Numbered from the stretch's first letter, positions 16,174 through 24,397 are shown. The stretch is DNA of 36,501 nt from Chloroflexota bacterium (GCA_029555885.1 JAKPQT010000633.1:1-36501); one strand, 5' to 3'. Notes: generated by a model from the sequence alone, not told the origin. Translations and numbers: made by a program.

Positions 16174-18117
16174 CTATTCGACCTGGTAGGGCACATCCGT
16201 GATGACGATGCCGGGCTTGCCCAGCAGCGCCAACTGGAGCCAGGTGGCCGCCTGGGTATGTAGGGCGTTTGCCGCCCAGTGCTTCGGCACGAACCGCGGC
16301 ACGACGACGGTAATCGTTTCGTTGGGCTGGCGTTCAGCGGCAATCTCTTCGATGTATTCCAGCATCGGCTCCACCAGGAGCCGGTAGGGTGAATCCAGGA
16401 TCACCAGGCGCACGCCCTCGCCCCAGGTCTCCCACCGCTTGCGCACCCGTTCGGCCTCTTCCGGCTCGATCATCACATGCACCGCCGTGATGTCATCGGA
16501 CAGCTTTTGGGCATAGCGCAGGGCGGCTAACGTGCCCCGATGTACACCACTGACCGGTAGGATGACGCGATGGCGCGGCACCAGGGGCGGCTCGCTGTAA
16601 TCATCCAGCGACAGGCTCTTGGCCAGGCTGCGATAATGGCGATGGATGCTGGAGAGGACCAACACGATGATCGGGATCAGGATCAGGACGATGTAGGCGC
16701 CATCGGTGAACTTCGTCACAGCGAAGATCAGGGCAACGATCGCTGTCAACACCGCGCCGATGCCGTTGATGATCATTTTCACCTGCCAGTTGCGCTCATA
16801 GCGGAGGGTGGAGCCGCGCTCCTTGATCTCCACGTCTGGCGCAAGATGGCCGATCTTCCACCAGCGCCGCGCCATGCCGCTCTGGGACAGTGTGAAAGAG
16901 AGAAACACGCCGATGGCGTACAACGGAATCAGGTTGGTAACGCTGGCGTCGAAGATGACGATCAGCAGCGCGGCTGTGAGAGCCAGAACCGCAATACCCC
17001 GCGAGTAGACCAGGCGGCTGCCCCGATAGGCGAGCTGCCGGGGCAGAAAGCCGTCGATCGCGAGCAGCGCGCTGAGGCGCGGAAAGCCCGCAAAAGCCGT
17101 GTTGGCGGCCATGACCAGGATCAAGGTCGTGGCGCTGATGACCCCCAGATAGAGCAGTCCTTCACTGCCGAAGACCGTTCTCGCAAGTTGTGAAACAACC
17201 GTTTCAGCCTCGGAGGGGATGGCGCGAATGTGCGTTGCCAGGAAGGTGATCGAGAGCATCAACGTGCCCAGAATGACGGCCATCCATATGAGTGTGATGC
17301 CCGCATTGCGGCTGCGCGGCTCGCGGAACGCCGTGATGCCGTTCGAGACGGCCTCAACACCGGTGAGCGCGCTCGTGCCATTGGCGAACGCGCGCAGAAT
17401 CAAGAACAGGCTGACAGCTTGTGCCCCGTGGAGCATTTCCATCTCGGGCGGATCGATGACAGTACCCAGGCTGCCGGTGATGTAGCGGATGAAGGCGACA
17501 ATGACTGTGCCAAACAGCATGATAATGAAGAAGTAAGTTGGGATGGCAAAAATGGCGCCTGCTTCTTTGACCCCTCGCAGGTTGATCACCATCACAAACA
17601 AGATGAAAGCGATGGCAATTTCCACACGCCACGGAAACAAGGAGGGGAAGGCCGAAGCGATTTGCGCTACGCCGGAGGAAATCGAGACGGCCACCGTCAA
17701 GATATAATCGGTGAGCAGCGCCGCGCCGGCGACCTGCGCAGGGAGCTCTCCCAGATTGTCCCGCGCGACGATGTAGGCCCCGCCGCCGTTGGGATAGGCA
17801 TGGATGGTCTGTTCGTACGACATGACCAGGATTGCCAGCAGCCCCACGATTGCCAATGCGATGGGAAAAGCGAGATGGAACGCGTCCGTGCCAGCCGCCG
17901 CCAACACGAAGAGCAGCTCCTGGGGTGCATACGCGATCGAGGACATGTTGTCCGACGAAAAGACGGCCAGACCGACGATCTTGCGGATGGCCTGTTCGGG
18001 TGCGTCTGCGGTCTGTAGAGGTCGCCCGAAAAGCCAGGTGCGCCAGGAACGGCGCGGCGTATAACCCGCCGTACGGTGTTGAATGGCGGTGCCATTCCGG
18101 TCTTCAAGCCTGATCAT
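16174..18117 (-). CDS. KimA-like APC-superfamily potassium transporter
   Basis: 647 residues. About 12 hydrophobic segments fill residues 45-480, starting with the APC motif SSIAYAPQELLFVL and the helix containing AYPNGGGAYIVARDNLG, which is characteristic of the KimA (YdaO) branch. A hydrophilic C-terminal domain of about 150 residues (VILPVSGVHRGTLAALRYAQKL, TAVHVMIEPEEAE) resembles a universal-stress-type cytoplasmic domain. In Bacillus, KimA imports K+ with protons and is inhibited by c-di-AMP (family knowledge). Two RCK genes follow. The ATG at 18117 has no close ribosome binding site: AGGGG lies about 28 nt upstream, beyond a 21-nt hairpin. A general amino-acid permease is the less likely alternative. 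Confidence 0.88.
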   Translation of the reverse strand: MIRLEDRNGTAIQHRTAGYTPRRSWRTWLFGRPLQTADAPEQAIRKIVGLAVFSSDNMSSIAYAPQELLFVLAAAGTDAFHLAFPIALAIVGLLAILVMSYEQTIHAYPNGGGAYIVARDNLGELPAQVAGAALLTDYILTVAVSISSGVAQIASAFPSLFPWRVEIAIAFILFVMVINLRGVKEAGAIFAIPTYFFIIMLFGTVIVAFIRYITGSLGTVIDPPEMEMLHGAQAVSLFLILRAFANGTSALTGVEAVSNGITAFREPRSRNAGITLIWMAVILGTLMLSITFLATHIRAIPSEAETVVSQLARTVFGSEGLLYLGVISATTLILVMAANTAFAGFPRLSALLAIDGFLPRQLAYRGSRLVYSRGIAVLALTAALLIVIFDASVTNLIPLYAIGVFLSFTLSQSGMARRWWKIGHLAPDVEIKERGSTLRYERNWQVKMIINGIGAVLTAIVALIFAVTKFTDGAYIVLILIPIIVLVLSSIHRHYRSLAKSLSLDDYSEPPLVPRHRVILPVSGVHRGTLAALRYAQKLSDDITAVHVMIEPEEAERVRKRWETWGEGVRLVILDSPYRLLVEPMLEYIEEIAAERQPNETITVVVPRFVPKHWAANALHTQAATWLQLALLGKPGIVITDVPYQVE

Positions 18118-18125
18118 ACTGCTTA

Positions 18126-18146
18126 GTGTTGCACACAGTGCAACAC
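18126..18146 (-). promoter_or_regulatory. Perfect hairpin between ribosome binding site and kimA-like start
   Basis: GTGTTGCAC, loop of 3 nt, and GTGCAACAC: a 9-bp perfect stem ending 8 nt before the ATG. AGGGG (minus strand, 18150-18146) abuts its 5' side. Folding would bring the ribosome site to normal spacing; the DNA palindrome could equally be an operator. Confidence 0.65.
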
Positions 18147-18163
18147 CCCTGCCTCTCTGTATA

Positions 18164-18197
18164 CAATAAATAAAAGCCCACCCATGTCGGGCAGGCT
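18164..18197 (-). terminator. Terminator-like hairpin inside the kimA-like leader
   Basis: On the minus strand, AGCCTGCCC (18197-18189), 5-nt loop, GGGTGGGCT (18183-18175), then TTTTATTTATT. It lies between the promoter and the gene, so it can act as an attenuator. An upstream AGGC-GGGA-GCCT (read on the minus strand) could form a competing stem with part of its first arm. Confidence 0.65.
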
Positions 18198-18221
18198 CCC
18201 GCCTAAGCTGTAGACTGCATG

Positions 18222-18250
18222 ATTATAGACCTTATGGAAACGGCTGTCAA
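18222..18250 (-). promoter_or_regulatory. Consensus promoter of the kimA-like operon
   Basis: On the minus strand: TTGACA (18250-18245), 17-bp spacer, TATAAT (18227-18222). Both boxes match the sigma-70 consensus fully. Transcription should start near 18215, giving a leader of about 98 nt. Confidence 0.92.
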
Positions 18251-18309
18251 AACTACTGCGCACCCGCACGGCATCACAGGGTAATTTAGAAACTAAGTCA
18301 TTTATAAAC

Positions 18310-18338
18310 TTGACAAATGCGCAGCATGGGTGTATAGT
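18310..18338 (+). promoter_or_regulatory. Promoter of superoxide dismutase gene
   Basis: TTGACA at 18310-18315, 17-bp spacer, TATAGT at 18333-18338; divergent from the kimA-like promoter. The leader is about 38 nt and holds a GGAGGG ribosome site. Confidence 0.9.
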
Positions 18339-18382
18339 GAATACATTGTTTGCGAACCTATTGCATGTAATGGAGGGAAAGA

Positions 18383-18994
18383 ATGACACATCAGTTGCCG
18401 TCTCTGCCGTATGATTTCGGCGCCTTGGAACCGTACATTGACACGACCACGATGCAGATCCATCATGGCAAGCATCATCAGGCCTATATCACCAACCTGA
18501 ACAAGGCCATCGAAGGGACGCCCTTCGCTGACATGGCGATTGAAGAGCTGCTCGCGAAGATCGAGAGTGTGCCGGAGAACATCCGCACTGCCGTGCGCAA
18601 CAATGGCGGCGGCCATGCCAATCATTCCTTGTTCTGGAAGCTGATGGCCCCGAACGCGGGCGGTCAGCCGACCGGCGAGCTGGCAGCCGCCATCGACCGC
18701 ACCTTCGGCAGCTTCGAGGCCTTCAAGGAGAAGTTCACCGCCGCAGCCACGACGCGCTTCGGCAGCGGCTGGGCGTGGCTCGTCGTCAAGCCCAACGGCA
18801 ACCTGGAAGTCTACAGCACCGCCAACCAGGACAGCCCGCTCATGACGGGTGACACGCCGATCCTCGGCATCGATGTCTGGGAGCACGCGTATTATTTGAA
18901 GTATCAAAACCGCCGGCCCGAGTACATCACGAACTTCTACAGCGTGATCAACTGGAGCCAGGTGGCTGAGAACTACGCCAAGGCCCGCAAGTAA
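18383..18994 (+). CDS. sodA: Superoxide dismutase, Mn or cambialistic type
   Basis: 203 residues. Removes superoxide by disproportionation. Metal ligands are His27 (QIHHGKHH), His81 ([11 protein letters not shown]), Asp164 and His168 (DVWEHAYY). Gly77 together with Gln149 in STANQDSPL fits the Mn-type pattern rather than the Fe type, though some such enzymes accept both metals. No signal peptide, so cytoplasmic. ATG 18383 has GGAGGG about 6 nt upstream. It is a single-gene unit with its own promoter and terminator. Confidence 0.96.
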   Translation: MTHQLPSLPYDFGALEPYIDTTTMQIHHGKHHQAYITNLNKAIEGTPFADMAIEELLAKIESVPENIRTAVRNNGGGHANHSLFWKLMAPNAGGQPTGELAAAIDRTFGSFEAFKEKFTAAATTRFGSGWAWLVVKPNGNLEVYSTANQDSPLMTGDTPILGIDVWEHAYYLKYQNRRPEYITNFYSVINWSQVAENYAKARK

Positions 18995-19036
18995 GCTCAC
19001 AGTCAGCGGGGAGCATCCGCTTCCCCTCATCTGACA

Positions 19037-19070
19037 GGGGTGGAACGCAACAAGCGTTCCGCCCCTTTTT
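19037..19070 (+). terminator. Intrinsic terminator of the sod gene
   Basis: A 12-bp stem with one G-T pair (GGGGTGGAACGC at 19037-19048, GCGTTCCGCCCC at 19054-19065), a 5-nt loop and TTTTT. A classic rho-independent terminator 42 bp after the stop. Confidence 0.93.
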
Positions 19071-19097
19071 GTTTGCCCCGCAGCCCGCGTGTACAAT
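19069..19097 (+). promoter_or_regulatory. Probable promoter of the TetR gene
   Basis: TTGTTT at 19069-19074, 17-bp spacer, TACAAT at 19092-19097. It overlaps the T-run of the sod terminator. The -35 match is moderate. Confidence 0.55.
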
Positions 19098-19141
19098 GCC
19101 CCGGTTGACCGGAGTCATCTTTCCCCTGCCAGAGGTAAGCC

Positions 19142-19774
19142 ATGGGCCAGGAACCGAGCGCCATACACGAGTCTGCCGGCAAACGCGCCGCCGGCAAGCA
19201 GGAACGCCGCGATCGCCTGTACGAGGCCGCGCTGGCGCTTTTTCGCGAACAAGGTTACGAGCAGACCACCGTCGACCAGATTGCCCGCCGCGCGGGCCTG
19301 GCTAAGGGCACCTTCTTCAACTATTTCGCCACAAAGGACGCGATCCTGCGCTACATGGGCGAGCGGGAGATTGGCCGGTTGGGTGCGGCCAGCATGTTGG
19401 GCGGCAGCGCCTCCGCAGTCGGCAACCTCAAGCGTTTCATGGCCGCGCTGGCCGGCAGCCTGGAAGCGGACCGCGCGCTGGTCCAGCTCATCTTCGAAAA
19501 GGGCATCACCGTGCCGGAGCTGATGACGGGCAATGCCGGCGGCTTCAGCATCAAGCCCGCGGCTTCGCTGATGATTCGCCGCGCGCAAAAGCTGCGCGAG
19601 ATTAACCCGCTGCTGGATCCGGATGTGCTGGCCGATGCGCTCAATGCCCTGTATCTGCAACAACTTGTCCGATGGTGCAGTGCGGAGACTGCCTATCCCC
19701 TGGGCGAGCGGATGACCGGCATGCTCGACCTCCTGCTCATGGGCATTGCCGATCATCCGGTGCCTGCCCGATGA
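19142..19774 (+). CDS. TetR family transcriptional regulator
   Basis: 210 residues. The N-terminal helix-turn-helix is typical: RLYEAALALFREQGYEQTTVDQIARRAGLAKGTFFNYFATKDAIL at about 26-70. The C-terminal ligand-binding domain is all-helical and gives no hint of the ligand. ATG 19142 has GAGGTAA about 4 nt upstream. Its stop overlaps the start of the next gene as ATGA, so the two are co-translated; the neighbour is a likely target or functional partner. Confidence 0.93.
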   Translation: MGQEPSAIHESAGKRAAGKQERRDRLYEAALALFREQGYEQTTVDQIARRAGLAKGTFFNYFATKDAILRYMGEREIGRLGAASMLGGSASAVGNLKRFMAALAGSLEADRALVQLIFEKGITVPELMTGNAGGFSIKPAASLMIRRAQKLREINPLLDPDVLADALNALYLQQLVRWCSAETAYPLGERMTGMLDLLLMGIADHPVPAR

Positions 19775-20958
19775 GCGCGTGGACCCGTCGGCTGGCCGCG
19801 GACCTGTTCCCCGGTACGACCTCCCCGCTGGCCTGGACGCTGCTGCGCAGGCCGGTTGAGGACGCGCTGCGGCAGGCGTATCTTGAGCTGGGCGCGCCTG
19901 CGCTGCCCGCGGCGCCTCTGTGGCAGCTACAGACCGATGGGCAGGTGTTTGTCAACGTGGCTGCACTGGCCGCGGCCGACGCTGCGCTGCGCGGGGCTGC
20001 CTGGCTGGGCGAAGTGCGGCCGGAGCCGCCTGCGGGGCTGCTGGCGCGCTTGCAGACCGGCACTGCCATCCGCCGCACGGAGGCGCGCATCGCAGCCGCG
20101 GTGCGCGAAGTGACCGCCCTGCACACCGGGCTGGCGCGCTGGCTGGGGTGGGTGCGCGGGCAGCGTTGGGCCCAGGCCGACCTGCTGCAAGTGATGGAAG
20201 AACTGGAGCCGCAGGCGACCCAGGCGCTCAAGACCTATTTCATCCTCCGCGCGGGACTGCCCGCCGCGGGGAGGACCGTGCCGGAGGACGCTTGCCGGGC
20301 CGCGCATCTGCGGAGCGCGGATGCCGCCCGTACCATGCTGGCAGTTGCGGGACTGCCGCCGGATGACCCGGCGCGGGTGGCCGCGCTGGCGGAGCACGGG
20401 CACCGCGGGCTGGGCGAAGCGCGGCCGGATGCGCGGCGTTGGGCTGATGCGCCGGACCTGCTCGCGCAACTGGCCGCGCGAATCTTCGGGCCCTCCGGCG
20501 CGTCGCGCGTGGCGGAGCCTGGCCGGGCCGCGGGAGGCGAGGCGCAGGGCTGGCTGGCGCTCCTGGAGGCGGCAGACGTCGCGTGGGACGGTGTGGTCAT
20601 GACCCTGGCCGCCGCGCAGCACTGGTCGGTGGCTGCCGCAGCCGAGGCGCGCGCCGCCGGGCTGATTGCGCAGTCGGATGATGTCGTATTCCTCGAACTG
20701 GAAGAGCTCAAGCAGGTCGCGACCGGGGAATGGCACGGCGGGCGGCAGGCGGAGACCGAGACCGCGGTCGCAGAGCGCCGCCGGCTCTACGGCGCAGCCC
20801 AACCATACGTGCTTCCGGCTCCGGGCGAGCCGTGGCCCCCTGACCCTGGCACTGCGGCCTTCTGGCTGACTGACCCCGCCGCGACCGTCACCGGCGACGA
20901 TCCCTGGTCGCCCGGCGTCCTGCTGGCACGTAACCTGGGCGTGCGCCTTATGGTATAA
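19771..20958 (+). CDS. Orphan PEP-utilising-enzyme-like protein (rifampin-phosphotransferase middle-domain type)
   Basis: 395 residues. The opening DLFPGTTSPLAWTLLRRPVE resembles the stretch that begins the central domain of PEP synthase/rifampin phosphotransferase-like proteins (PG-x-x-TPL pattern). The late segment AGLIAQSDDVVFLELEELKQV matches the DDVFFLTxEEL motif of the same group. The ATP-grasp domain that should precede it and the swivelling phosphohistidine domain that should follow are both absent, and the frame ends 7 nt before rsmG. So it cannot work as a complete phosphotransferase by itself. It may bind a ligand or act with a partner encoded elsewhere. The family call is from memory and moderate. 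Start codon overlaps the TetR stop. Confidence 0.6.
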   Translation: MSAWTRRLAADLFPGTTSPLAWTLLRRPVEDALRQAYLELGAPALPAAPLWQLQTDGQVFVNVAALAAADAALRGAAWLGEVRPEPPAGLLARLQTGTAIRRTEARIAAAVREVTALHTGLARWLGWVRGQRWAQADLLQVMEELEPQATQALKTYFILRAGLPAAGRTVPEDACRAAHLRSADAARTMLAVAGLPPDDPARVAALAEHGHRGLGEARPDARRWADAPDLLAQLAARIFGPSGASRVAEPGRAAGGEAQGWLALLEAADVAWDGVVMTLAAAQHWSVAAAAEARAAGLIAQSDDVVFLELEELKQVATGEWHGGRQAETETAVAERRRLYGAAQPYVLPAPGEPWPPDPGTAAFWLTDPAATVTGDDPWSPGVLLARNLGVRLMV

Positions 20959-20965
20959 TGCCGCC
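20951..20965 (+). promoter_or_regulatory. Extended -10 promoter abutting the rsmG start (leaderless)
   Basis: TGGTATAAT at 20951-20959 is an extended -10 element with a perfect TATAAT. Transcription would start about 7 nt later, on the A of the rsmG ATG at 20966. No Shine-Dalgarno sequence is present. The TATAAT also holds the TAA stop of the upstream gene. Confidence 0.7.
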
Positions 20966-21745
20966 ATGGAACGACTGACAGTGGGCTCGGCCCGGCTGGG
21001 CATCCCCCTCTCGCCCGCGCAGGTGGCCGCCTTCGAGACCTATACGGAAGAACTGCTCGCCTGGAATCAGCAGTTCAACCTGACCGCCATCACCGACCCC
21101 GAACAGGTCGAGGTGCGCCATTACCTGGACTCATTGGCGTTGATTCCTGCCCTGGCTACGCTGGACGGGGTTTCCGTTCCGCAATTCCTGACCCGCAATC
21201 CGCGCACGGTGGATGTCGGGGCCGGGGCAGGCTTCCCCGGGCTGGCGTTGCGCATCGTCTGGCCGCGGCTGCGGCTCGTATTGGTAGAGGCGACGGCCAA
21301 AAAAGTGCGCTTCATGGAGCACATGACCGCCAGGCTGGGCATCACCGACGCGCAACTGGTCCACGGTCGCGCGGAAGAGCTGGCGCTGCGCGAGCCGCAC
21401 CGGGCCGCGTATGACCTGGTCGTGGCGCGCGCGGTGGCCGCGCTGCCCACGTTGGTGGAGTATTTGCTGCCACTGGCAAAGCGGGGCGGGCGTGTCGTGG
21501 CCTACAAGGGGACCGCCGCGCACGAGGAGGCCCTGGCCGCCGAGCAGGCTATCCACCTGCTCGGCGGGCAGTTGCGCAAGCTCATCCCTGTCGAAGTGCC
21601 CGGCCTGGCGGAGACGCGCGTCCTGGTGGTCATCGACAAGGTGCGCCAGACGCCGGAGGGCTATCCCCGCGGCCGGGGCCTCGCCCGCAAACACCCCATC
21701 GGCTGCGCGCCGGTCACCGATTCGGAGACTGAAATAGAACGCTGA
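20966..21745 (+). CDS. rsmG: 16S rRNA (guanine527-N7)-methyltransferase
   Basis: 259 residues. Methylates G527 of 16S rRNA using SAM. The RsmG signature is clear: NQQFNLTAITDPEQVEVRHYLDSL, then the SAM-binding DVGAGAGFPGLALRI, and the YDLVVARAVAALPTLVEYLLPL block. The C-terminus includes PRGRGLARKHPIG, close to the usual RKxGxPxxxP ending rearranged, followed by a short tail (TEIER) encoded by a repeat arm. Start is 7 nt after the upstream stop without a ribosome binding site; the promoter position suggests a leaderless mRNA. Confidence 0.95.
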   Translation: MERLTVGSARLGIPLSPAQVAAFETYTEELLAWNQQFNLTAITDPEQVEVRHYLDSLALIPALATLDGVSVPQFLTRNPRTVDVGAGAGFPGLALRIVWPRLRLVLVEATAKKVRFMEHMTARLGITDAQLVHGRAEELALREPHRAAYDLVVARAVAALPTLVEYLLPLAKRGGRVVAYKGTAAHEEALAAEQAIHLLGGQLRKLIPVEVPGLAETRVLVVIDKVRQTPEGYPRGRGLARKHPIGCAPVTDSETEIER

Positions 21746-21832
21746 TAAACGCTGATGGTCATGATCTACTGGATGACTGAACAAGGTCTTCATTTGCAGA
21801 TCCTGAGCCTCAGCGTTTATCAACGTTCTATT
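21733..21832. repeat. AATAGAACGCTGAT inverted repeat (family B, copy 1)
   Basis: A 23-bp arm at 21733-21755 (starts AATAGAACGCTGATAAACGC) and its complement at 21810-21832 with one mismatch, 54 bp apart. The left arm encodes the last residues and TGA stop (21743-21745) of rsmG; the right arm encodes the TAG stop (21830-21828) of recF on the other strand. A second copy lies at 28529-28643. Confidence 0.9.
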
Positions 21833-23036
21833 CCGCCTCCCCCTTCACACGCCCGCCTTCGACGTGCAGCCGGCGGGCGCCCTGCAGCAGCTCGGGCGTG
21901 AAGTCGGCCCAGTCGGTCGTCGTGACGAGTGCCTGATCCACGCCTGCAAGCGCGTCGAGCAGCGCGTGGCGGCGAACGGCGTCCAGCTCGGACATCACGT
22001 CATCGAGCAGCAGCAGCGGATTCTCGCCCGTCTCCTCACGCATCATCTCGACTTCGGCCAGCTTGAGCGCCAACGCGCCCGTGCGCTGCTGCCCGCGCGA
22101 GCCGAACGCGCGTAGGTCGTGTCCTTCGACCATGAAGGCCATATCGTCGCGGTGCGGGCCGGTCAGCGAGGTGCCCGCGCCGATGTCGCGCGTGCGGGTG
22201 GCCCGCAGTTGCGCCGTCAAACGCTCGGCCAGGGCCGCGACCGTGGCCTCGGCATAGTTGAGCAGATGGTCGGCGTCTGCCGCGTGCGCGACGCGCAGCC
22301 GGGCCGGGTCGGGGCTGGGCAGATAGGTGAGGCGCAGGCGCTCTGCGCCGCCGGTCAATTCGCGATGGCGCAGGGCCGCCAGCTCACTGAGCCGGCGGAC
22401 GGCCGCCGCGCGGCGGATGAGGAGGAGAGCGCCCTGCTCGGCCAGCCCCGTGTCCCAGAAGGCTAGTTGGCCCGTGTCGCCGCCTTCGTCGCGCAGCCGC
22501 TTGAGCAGCGCGTTGCGCTGCGCGAGCAGCTTGCCATATTCCGCGAGCGCGCGGCAGTAGGCCGGGTCCATCTGGCACAGGGCGATATCGAGGTAGCGCC
22601 GCCGCTCGGAGGGGCTGCCCGCGACGAGGCTGACATCTTCCGGCAAGAACAACACAACGCGCAGCCGTCCGATGAGGTCCAGCGCGCGCCTCGCGACGCC
22701 GTTGATGCGTACCTGCTTGCGCACGACCGGCCCGCCCGCGCCGCCGTTGCGCCCCAGTTCCAACACCAGTTCCAGTCGCTCTGCAGCCGGCCCCTCACCC
22801 AATTCCGCGACCAGCCGGGCATAGGGCAGCGGTCCCTCCAATGCCAGCCAGTTGATGAGCTCCCGTTCCGCGGCCGCGCGCGGCGACCGCGCAGTCGCCA
22901 GCAGATGGATGGCTTCGAGCAGGTTGGTCTTGCCCTGCGCATTCGCGCCCTGGAAGATGGTCAGCCGGTCGGGCAGGTCCAGCTCCAGCCGGGCATAGTT
23001 GCGGAAGTTGGTGAGGGAGAGGTGGGTGAGGCGCAT
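21828..23036 (-). CDS. recF: DNA replication and repair protein RecF
   Basis: 402 residues. SMC-like ATPase that loads RecA at gaps with RecO and RecR. Walker A is GANAQGKTN near residue 30, the ABC-type signature is SRGQQR, and Walker B is LLLLDDVMSELD. Other RecF blocks include LTNFRNY at the start and PHRDD in SLTGPHRDDMAF. Length is normal. ATG 23036 has no ribosome binding site because a repeat fills the dnaN-recF gap right up to it. Its stop codon lies in another repeat. The dnaN-recF order is the classic replication cluster, but dnaA is not in this window. Confidence 0.97.
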   Translation of the reverse strand: MRLTHLSLTNFRNYARLELDLPDRLTIFQGANAQGKTNLLEAIHLLATARSPRAAAERELINWLALEGPLPYARLVAELGEGPAAERLELVLELGRNGGAGGPVVRKQVRINGVARRALDLIGRLRVVLFLPEDVSLVAGSPSERRRYLDIALCQMDPAYCRALAEYGKLLAQRNALLKRLRDEGGDTGQLAFWDTGLAEQGALLLIRRAAAVRRLSELAALRHRELTGGAERLRLTYLPSPDPARLRVAHAADADHLLNYAEATVAALAERLTAQLRATRTRDIGAGTSLTGPHRDDMAFMVEGHDLRAFGSRGQQRTGALALKLAEVEMMREETGENPLLLLDDVMSELDAVRRHALLDALAGVDQALVTTTDWADFTPELLQGARRLHVEGGRVKGEAE

Positions 23037-23040
23037 TACG

Positions 23041-23142
23041 GATTGAAGATTGAAAATTGAAGATTGAAGATTGGGGACCGAAGATCAGAAGCAGGTAGCC
23101 CTTCGTTCTCAATCTTCAATCTTTCATCTTCAATCTTCAATC
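23041..23142. repeat. ATTGAAG inverted repeat between dnaN and recF (family A, copy 2)
   Basis: Tandem GATTGAAGATTGAAAATTGA-type units at 23041-23074 face their complement (AATCTTCAATCTTTCATCTT type) at 23109-23142. It fills the whole gap, ending 4 bp from the recF start and 4 bp from the dnaN stop. Confidence 0.85.
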
Positions 23143-23146
23143 GTCG

Positions 23147-24349
23147 TTACCGTTGAAGCTGCATCGGCATGATGACGTGCGTGAATTCTTCGGGGCCGGT
23201 GCCGACGGGCCGGAAGACGCCAGGTCGATCGGAGCGGGTCGTTTCGAGGACGACCTCCGGCGTGTCGATGACGGCCATCACCTCCATCATGTAACGCACA
23301 TTGAAGGCGATTTCCACCGCCGCGCCTTCCACCACCGCATCCAGCTCCGAGACATTGTCGCCGGCCTCCGCGGAGGTCGCCCGGATGGTCAACTGGCCCT
23401 CTGTTTCAGTCGCGCCCGGCGTAATGGAGAAGACTACCCGATCCGATGCATCGCGGGCGAACAGCGAGGCTACCTTGAGCGCGCGCTGGAGCGCCGCAGT
23501 ATCCAGGATCGTGCGCGTGCTATAGCCCTTCGGGATGATGGCGTTGAAATCGGGGAACTTGGCGTCGATGAGCTGCGAGACGAGCGCGACCTGGTAGAAT
23601 GCGCCCTTCTCGGCCTCGCCCTTGCCGCACAGGCGGAACAAGATCTGGTTGCGGGCGGCCGCAACGGCGAGTTCTACCGGCTGCTCCGGGTCGGCCTCGC
23701 CGCTGATGCGGCTGACCTCCTGCAGCGAGCGGGCCGGCACAATCACGTGCCAACCTTCGGTTGGCCGGATGTCCGCGGGCGCGGCCGCCGGCAGTACCGT
23801 GCGCCGCAGCGAGAGGCGATAGCCATCAGTTGCGGCCAGCGTCAGGCGGTCCCCTTCGAAGCGGGCAAGCACGCCGGTCAGCGCGGGACGGCTGGTGTCC
23901 TTCGCGTCGGCCGCAGCGAAGACCACCTGGTCGATGATCTTGCGCAGGACCGGCGGCGGCAGATTGAGCGGCTGTTCGCCGTCTCCCGTCGGGATGAGGG
24001 GGAACTCGCTGGCGTCGATGCCCTTGATGTTGGATTCGAAGCGCCCGCACTTGAGGTGCACGCTCATCGACCGGACGCTCAGCTCCATGTCGATGCGATC
24101 GGGCGCGACGGAATTGACCCAATCGGTGAGCAGGCGGGCGGGAAGCGTGACTGCGCCGTCGTCCGCCACCTGCGCGCCCAACCAGCAGCTCACGCCGACT
24201 TCGAGGTTCGTGGCTGCCAGCTTCAGGCGTTCTTCATCCGTGCTGAGCAGAATGTTGCTCAAGACCGGCAGCGTGCTGCGCGTGGAGACGGCCCGCCCGA
24301 CGATGGAGAGCCCTTTGGCGAGGTTTTCCTGCAGGACAGATAAGCGCAC
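23147..24349 (-). CDS. dnaN: DNA polymerase III beta subunit (sliding clamp)
   Basis: 400 residues. The ring-shaped processivity clamp of the replicative polymerase. Hallmarks: MRLSVLQENLAKGLSIVGRAVSTRSTLPVLSNILLST at the start, LAATDGYRLSLRR in the middle domain, and the end EEFTHVIMPMQLQR with the conserved VIMPM motif of the partner-binding cleft. The start is GTG at 24349 with GGGAGGGA 6 nt upstream. A promoter lies about 50-75 bp upstream. recF follows. Confidence 0.98.
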   Translation of the reverse strand: MRLSVLQENLAKGLSIVGRAVSTRSTLPVLSNILLSTDEERLKLAATNLEVGVSCWLGAQVADDGAVTLPARLLTDWVNSVAPDRIDMELSVRSMSVHLKCGRFESNIKGIDASEFPLIPTGDGEQPLNLPPPVLRKIIDQVVFAAADAKDTSRPALTGVLARFEGDRLTLAATDGYRLSLRRTVLPAAAPADIRPTEGWHVIVPARSLQEVSRISGEADPEQPVELAVAAARNQILFRLCGKGEAEKGAFYQVALVSQLIDAKFPDFNAIIPKGYSTRTILDTAALQRALKVASLFARDASDRVVFSITPGATETEGQLTIRATSAEAGDNVSELDAVVEGAAVEIAFNVRYMMEVMAVIDTPEVVLETTRSDRPGVFRPVGTGPEEFTHVIMPMQLQR

Positions 24350-24397
24350 GGCGATTCCCTCCCGCGTACAAAATGTGAATAAACGTATGACCGGCGA

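Noticed and set aside
18118..18250. ydaO-type c-di-AMP riboswitch before the KimA-like gene
   Set aside because: The leader is only about 98 nt and I could not find the conserved ydaO sequence blocks; a covariance-model search would decide.
24370..24385. DnaA box upstream of dnaN
   Set aside because: TGTGAATAA is a single one-mismatch site, too weak alone to call an origin or regulatory site.
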